From Hyperoodon ampullatus (taxonomy: Eukaryota; Chordata; Mammalia; Artiodactyla; Ziphiidae): a stretch of DNA of 64,000 nucleotides. How positions within the stretch are numbered: the stretch's first letter is position 1; each line of letters begins with the position of its first letter. The position numbers were made by a program, and so were the translations under genes. Below the pieces are notes generated by a model. That model searched no databases, was not told the DNA's origin, and saw only the letters and a list, made by a program, of their open reading frames with translations. The stretch lies in NCBI GenBank assembly GCA_949752795.1, contig OX457070.1, positions 40,880,185-40,944,184 on the forward strand. Direction: 5' to 3'. This document shows positions 59,085 through 64,000 of this stretch, in pieces.

Positions 59085-59361
59085 TAAAAAGTTATTTATT
59101 TTTGGCTGCGTTGGGTCTTCGTTGCTGTGTGCGGGCTTCCTCTAGTGGCAGCGAGCGGGGGCTACTGTTCGATGCGGTGTGCGGGCTTCTCATTGCAGTA
59201 GCTTCTCTTGTGCGCACGGGCTCCATAGCGCAGGCTGAGTAGCTGTGGTGCACGGGTGTAGTTGCTGCACGGCATATGGGATCTTCCTGGACCAAGGATC
59301 AAGCCCGTGTCCGCTGCATTGGCAGGTGGATTCTTAACCACTGTGCCACCAGGGAAGTCCC
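59085..59361 (-). mobile_element. Long CHR-type SINE
   Basis: TSD GATTGTCTTTT at 59074-59084 and 59364-59374. Body from the tail inward: TTATTTTTGGCTGCGTTGGG, TCTTCGTTGCTGTGTGCGGG, ACGGCATATGGGATCTTCCT, ending CCACCAGGGAAGTCCC. Shorter than the copy at 27107 and with a minimal A-tail. Confidence 0.93.
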
Positions 59362-59374
59362 ATGATTGTCTTTT

Positions 59375-59702
59375 ATTCTTCATTTCTGTAGTGAAATAAT
59401 TTAAACCCTTAACCCTGATTGGCATTAATAATGTTACTAACTTCAGTTTTCAGACTGAAAAGCCATTAGGGGGCAAATGGAAACTCAGTAAATTTCCTTC
59501 ACTGAGGTCTGAATCTCCTTGTGTGAGAATCCAGTCAGCCCCTAGTGAGGCTGCGATGCCCTCCAAATGTACAAAACATAGGAGGAGATAATTGAATTTG
59601 GCCTCTGGGGTTCTAAAAATACCGTAACCTGGGAATGCATGGTATCCTCAAAGGATCAGGACAAGATCTCCACTCATGTAACTCACATAATCCTCATTTT
59701 TC
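59375..59702. other. Unique DNA
   Basis: No feature recognised. Confidence 0.5.
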
Positions 59703-59711
59703 AAGCCCTAT

Positions 59712-59714
<3 letters not shown>

Positions 59715-59742
<28 letters not shown>

Positions 59743-59934
59743 GCGGTATGCGGGCCTCTCACTGTTGTGGCCTCTCCCGTTGCGGAGCACAGGCTCCGGA
59801 TGCGCAGGCTCAGCGGCCATGGCTCACGAGCCCAGCCGCTCCGCAGCATATGGGATCCTCCCGGACTGGGGCACGAACCCATATCCCCTGCATCGGCAGG
59901 CGGACTCTCAACCACTGCGCCACCAGGGAGGCCC
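59715..59934 (-). mobile_element. CHR-type SINE with 12-bp TSD
   Basis: TSD AAGCCCTATCCA at 59703-59714 and 59935-59946. T-tract of about 28. Full-length body with some CpG decay in the B-box part (GGGGCACGAACCCATATCCC on the plus strand). The head carries AGGGAGGCCC rather than AGGGAAGCCC. Confidence 0.96.
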
Positions 59935-59946
59935 AAGCCCTATCCA

Positions 59947-60479
59947 CTTTTGCATTAGAATCCCAGAAATAGCACTCTTCAGGTAGTGAAAACACACATA
60001 CTATCCTCCTCTATTTTTTTGAAGTAAGCACAATAAGGAAGGGATGGTCGTGCCATTTTACGTTATTTCTTTTATATTACTACAACAGAAGCTCCCATAC
60101 TAAAATTTGAGTTTCTGGCAAACATTGTGAAATAGTCAAGATATTAAACTCCCGTAGGTTAAGAGGAACTTGGGCTGGCCCCCACTTGTAGTGGGGCTTC
60201 TGAGGAGCTCTAATTAGGGTTCAAAAGATGAAATCAGGCAATTCGTGTTAACATTTGGTTCATCGAATAAATCTTTTTTGGGGGAACAAATAGGGATGTC
60301 TTAGAATCTTAAAGTGAACATTAGAAACTAAACTTTCATTTTCTTTGATTACATGGTGGAAAGGGTTAAAATTCTCTATGTAGATCACTGAAGTTTTATC
60401 ATATAAGATGACCTTAGGAACTGTCATCTCCCTTGAATTTATACAAAGAATTCAAAGTAAAGGTTTTCTAGGTTACACT
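59947..60479. other. Unique DNA
   Basis: No feature recognised. Confidence 0.5.
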
Positions 60480-60930
60480 TCTTTTTTCAACCCTTTGTCC
60501 TGTCAGCTCAGTCCTTGATATCTTCATCTGCCGACATGCCCAGATGTGCAGTGAATGTTGATTTGAGCTGGCCCCTCAACCCCTCCCTGCTGGTGTCATT
60601 AAAACCAGGGAGGCAGCAGCCCCCCTGGCATCTTTGGCACGGCTTGGCTTTACACTGCGGACTAAATTATTGATGAAGAGCACTTCTGTCGCAGTGTGTT
60701 TTACCCACCTTTAAATGAAACAGTGCGGATTGAGCTGTCACTGCCTCTTCACTCCCTGCAACTTCTACATGACATTTATGATGTGGTTCAGATTGCACCG
60801 CAGCAATTAATTTCCAGTGGAGTCTGCACTCAGAGTGAAGATCCCTGACAATTACCGAGGGCTGGTTTCTCAGTGAGCACATGGCACACTCATCGATACT
60901 GTACACAAAAGAAACACATCAAAATATAAG
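60480..60930. promoter_or_regulatory. Strongest conserved-looking non-coding element
   Basis: About 450 bp of non-repeat sequence of balanced composition, with scattered retained CpGs (CTGCCGACATG, GGCACGGC, ACTGCGGAC, TGTCGCAG, AGTGCGGATTG, CACCGCAGC, TTACCGAGG, CATCGATAC). No open frame spans it, so the retained CpGs point to regulatory constraint. CAGCAATTAATTTCC is a homeodomain-type core. A minus-strand 79-codon frame (60906-60667) is not supported as coding. Confidence 0.4.
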
Positions 60931-61262
60931 GAAAGGGGTCTCTGGGATTTGTGATCCTTTCCTCCTCCTCAGATCTAGTTCTGGATTCCAGGACTTTGTT
61001 TTCATATCGTATATTTGGTTCTCCTCTGTATTTTTCTGAAAAGATGGGTGGACTTACCTTCCCGGCATTTATTTTACAGATGCCTACCAAAATTTTATAA
61101 AATTTCGTTGGCTACAATATATGTTTATTCTAGATGAAGCCTTTTGTCTGCTTGTTTTTGCCAGTAAAATATTCTTTGATATTTGCATTCAGTTCTTCAA
61201 GTGATTCTGTGACCCTGATGTGTTTTTTGATTCATCCAGCGAATGAAATAAGCAGCACATGT
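60931..61262. other. Unique DNA
   Basis: No feature recognised. Confidence 0.5.
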
Positions 61263-61365
61263 ATGCATATATGTGTGTCTATGCATGTGTATATGTGTAC
61301 TTAAGTCTGTATAGGCATATGTGTAATGTGTTGTGTGTGTGTATATATATATATGCATACTTTTC
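61262..61365. repeat. Degenerate (TG)n/(TATG)n microsatellite
   Basis: About 100 bases of alternating purine-pyrimidine sequence with GTATGCATATATGTGTGTCT, TGTGTTGTGTGTGTGTATAT and a terminal ATATATAT run. Confidence 0.9.
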
Positions 61366-62744
61366 AAAGGATGCAATAAATATTTCCAAGTATGTGAAAT
61401 TTAATGTTTGATTAGTTATTATAAAGGATTATTTTTTACCTATTTCTTTTAAAAAATTATAAAAATTCAGATTAACCTGGGGAAAACAATTTTCATTATA
61501 TAAGATTTTAAAAGGCAGGCAGTTTTAATATTTTTGAGAATATGGGATGATATCAACCTAGGATAGTCATATAATTAAAAAAATCCTTAAAAGGATTTTA
61601 ATGAATAGATTAAAAAGTATTTGTAATTAGCCTATCTATTATTCTGAAGGCTTGAATATAAATTATTCTCTTAAATAAATATTTCCTCTGGCCTCCTGTT
61701 TGCAGTATTAATTTCTATAGTCAACTTTTTCCTCATAGGTAGACCTCTGTTTTGTCCAAACTGCCTCATACTCAGCAAGGGTGTATTGTGAATTAATGAG
61801 TTTTTAATTTTCAACTTAGTTCTCATTTAAATACCACTGCTTCAGAGCCAGTGGTTAAAATGTAACAGGCAAAGTGGAGTCATTTCATGCTGTGGTACTT
61901 CTGAGAAGCAGCTGCATCCGTCTTTATTGCAAAGGCACCATTTAGCTAGGCATTCAGGAGTGAGGACTTTCAGTGGTGAACTTCACACAGGATTCAGGGG
62001 ACAGTTTGTGTACTAGGAGACTTTAATTTGACAGGATATATAATGTATCAATCAGGTAACTGAGGAGTCTGGATGACTCCAAGAAGCAACACCAGAACCT
62101 TAATGAAAATCCAAACTGTGGATCAAAAGGCATTTTATGTGCCATTATTCACCCTCATGTGCCCCTGTCCTTGGTACATACACACTTTCACGTTTGTCTA
62201 GTGAGGTGGGCCAAAGAACGGGAGAGTACTTACTGCATTTTCCTTGCTCAAATCTGATGTTTTCCAGCCCTGTTGAAATCAAGATAAATAGAAGATGAAG
62301 TATCTCTTCTTAGAATTCAGAATTTGACCTCATTCTTGTTTATCTTTCAGGCTATTTATTGTACTAAATCACCCTTTCTGTACTTCGAGAGATGACAGTT
62401 CAACAAGATAGATTTCAATAAAGAAATCCCATCTTGGTATTACCTGCTCTTGCCTCCAATAATATGTACATTTCAGATAAAGAAGAATGTAGTCTATTTG
62501 GGCCTATCATTTGGCCTATCATATGGTCCAAACAGAACAAACAAACCAACCCCAGATTGCTTTTGATCAAGATGTTTTGGGCAAACTTGTACATGCACTT
62601 ATATTTGTATATACACAATAAGTTGATAATGGCGGTGCTCTTTAGAGATATATTTCAACAAATTGTACCCTCTTTGACCTAAGAGATGTATGAGAAGGTT
62701 TTGAGACACTGGAAAAAAATTTAATTATGATATATATAAAAAAT
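61366..62744. other. Unique non-coding DNA
   Basis: A short palindrome AAATCCTTAAAAGGATTT lies at about 61580-61598. No repeat family or coding frame supported. Confidence 0.5.
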
Positions 62745-62965
62745 GATGATACATTTTTTGAGCACGTAACTGTATTTACTAGCCACCGTGCAATGACATT
62801 ATCTTCTTGACTCTCACAGTAACTTTTGAGGCACTCTCATTATTCTCATTTGATATGTGAAAAAAAGCAAGACTTTCTTCAAGGTTGTATGATTTGTTCA
62901 AGGCCAGAGAGCCAGTTGGTACCAAAGTCGGTACTCTATGCTAGGTCTTCCTGACAGTCCAACCT
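62745..62965 (+). mobile_element. MIR element
   Basis: TTTTTTGAGCACGTAACTGT, ATGACATTATCTTCTTGACT, CTCACAGTAACTTTTGAGGC, AAGGTTGTATGATTTGTTCA, AGGCCAGAGAGCCAGTTGGT follow MIR order in sense orientation. Confidence 0.82.
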
Positions 62966-63744
62966 CTTATTGGTTTACTATATTTGATTCTTTCGTGGGT
63001 AACTTTATTCTTTACTTTATATGATTCTTAATTTCTAAAATTATTTTTACTTATGCAGAAAAAATTTGGTTAAGCTAGTCCAGTCACCAGTTCTTTTTCT
63101 GTCATTTTAGTTTGAATCTAGGGCTCATTCTTTGCCTCTCTCTTACGTAATACAGACAGTGGTGACCCTTTGCCTACTACCAATGGGTGGATGAAGATGT
63201 GATCAGTTGACACTTGCAAAACTGCACAGTTCATACTTCAATGTGTTTGTTAGAGTTTTTTTTTTTTTTTTTTTTTACATAGAGAAAAATGAAATCAGAA
63301 AGTGGTAAGCTTAGACTATGTGGTTAGTTATATAAATGATTTACACTAAAATCACTGAATTTAATATTTAGCTAATTAAACTCTTTTCCTTTACATCTCC
63401 AATAAGTCATGGGCCTGTAAGACCTTCCTTTTTCCTTCTCATTTAATAATTCCTTCCACCCACGTTGTATCTCTTTGACTCACTTACTTTGGGACCCTGA
63501 ATCAGACAACTGAGGTCTTCTAAAATGAATTTGGCAAAGACTGGGGGACATCCAGTGAATGACCTTCAAACTGTTGTGTTTCTCGTTGGCCCATAGCCAT
63601 AGAGTTGTTAGTGGAATGTTTTCTCAATGGATTGAAGTTGTTAATATGAAAAATAAGTAAATGCATTTACTTGTTACAGGTGGAATATCTGGCTGTTTTA
63701 AGGAATGTAATATATTATCCAGAAAAACAAAACCCCCATAGGTA
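62966..63744. other. Unique DNA with (T)n
   Basis: A T-tract of about 21 at 63257-63277 without a SINE body on either side. Otherwise nothing recognised. Confidence 0.5.
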
Positions 63745-63918
63745 TAGCAGTATGATATAGTGGAAAGGGATGGAATCTGAGTGTGAAGACCTGAGTCTAC
63801 CTCAAAGATATTCTAGTTACTTGCTCTATAATTCCAAGCAGATCAGATAACCTCTGAAATTGTTTCACCATTTGTAAAATGGGGATAATTTCACCTGACA
63901 TTACCACTTCTCAGGTTA
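63745..63918 (-). mobile_element. MIR element, inverted
   Basis: AGTATGATATAGTGGAAAGG, GACCTGAGTCTACCTCAAAG, TTGTTTCACCATTTGTAAAA, TGGGGATAATTTCACCTGAC and TCTCAGGTTATTAGAG match an inverted MIR (MIRb/MIR3-like). Confidence 0.82.
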
Positions 63919-64000
63919 TTAGAGTTTCAATAGCCAAGGTATGGAAACAATCTAAGTGTTCATTGATGGATGAATGGGTAAAGAAAATGTGGCATGTATA
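63919..64000 (+). mobile_element. LINE-1 ORF2 fragment, runs off window
   Basis: The last 80 bases read as the ORF2 C-terminal block (AKVWKQSKCSLMDEWVKKMW in one frame), homologous to the blocks at 17490-17555 and 42915-42985. The element continues beyond the right edge. Confidence 0.85.

Noticed and set aside
59135..59160. CTCF-like word CCACTAGAGGAAG (minus strand) in the long CHR SINE
   Set aside because: Two mismatches at core G/C positions of the CTCF motif, so not called a site.
63257..63277. T-tract as the tail of another SINE
   Set aside because: No SINE body adjoins either side. It is a simple (T)n tract, as are 29041-29066 and 57891-57912 in their own ways.

Overview
This window looks like non-coding nuclear DNA from a cetacean, probably a toothed whale. 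The main evidence is a set of about 215-bp tRNA-derived SINEs beginning GGGCTTCCCTGGTGGCGCAG and ending CCGCGTACCGC plus poly(A). This is the CHR family of whales, hippos and ruminants, in the form abundant in whale genomes. Seven short copies and two longer CHR-type copies are present, most with clear target-site duplications (TSDs). LINE-1 elements with cetartiodactyl-type 3' ends and ancient mammalian repeats (MIR, L2, MER5A, MER20, MER58-like, an MLT1-type LTR) fit the same origin. No bacterial, plasmid or phage feature was seen. Family names come from memory of the consensus sequences; no database was searched.

No functional protein-coding gene is supported. All long open frames are LINE-1 ORF remnants, translations of SINEs, or chance frames without coding signs. 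One stretch (2230-3800) holds an unusual minisatellite, a hydrophobic minus-strand frame and a possible poly(A) end, and is left open as a possible decayed retrocopy.

Layout: 1-6120 is mostly unique AT-rich sequence with a CpG-bearing patch at 2400-2890 and a CHR SINE. 6120-11310 holds several old L1 pieces. 14960-20710 appears to be an ancient plus-strand L1 relic into which a young L1 3' end and two CHR SINEs were inserted. 21680-28560 is a mixed field of L1 ends, MIRs, MER20 and CHR SINEs. 28560-42120 has no CHR SINE and contains an L2/MLT1 LTR block, a CpG-bearing segment with a textbook CTCF motif (35320-35333) and several stretches that look selectively conserved. 42346-48414 is an almost full-length minus-strand L1, with ORF1 and ORF2 broken, flanked by a 15-bp TSD. 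Its 3' end runs about 180-200 bp past the usual L1 terminus to a second AATAAA and poly(A), the signature of 3' transduction. 48430-64000 is mainly unique sequence with three CHR-type SINEs, MIR and L2 relics, three more conserved-looking non-coding stretches (55.3, 57.3 and 60.5-60.9 kb), and the start of another L1 at the right edge.

Functionally the window reads as intergenic or deep intronic DNA. The candidate regulatory content is a CTCF site, a second CTCF motif carried in the L1 5' region, and non-repeat stretches that keep CpGs in otherwise CpG-poor sequence. I found no new multi-gene system. The most checkable unusual items are the L1 3' transduction, the two CTCF motifs, the 16-bp minisatellite, and the conserved-looking stretches.
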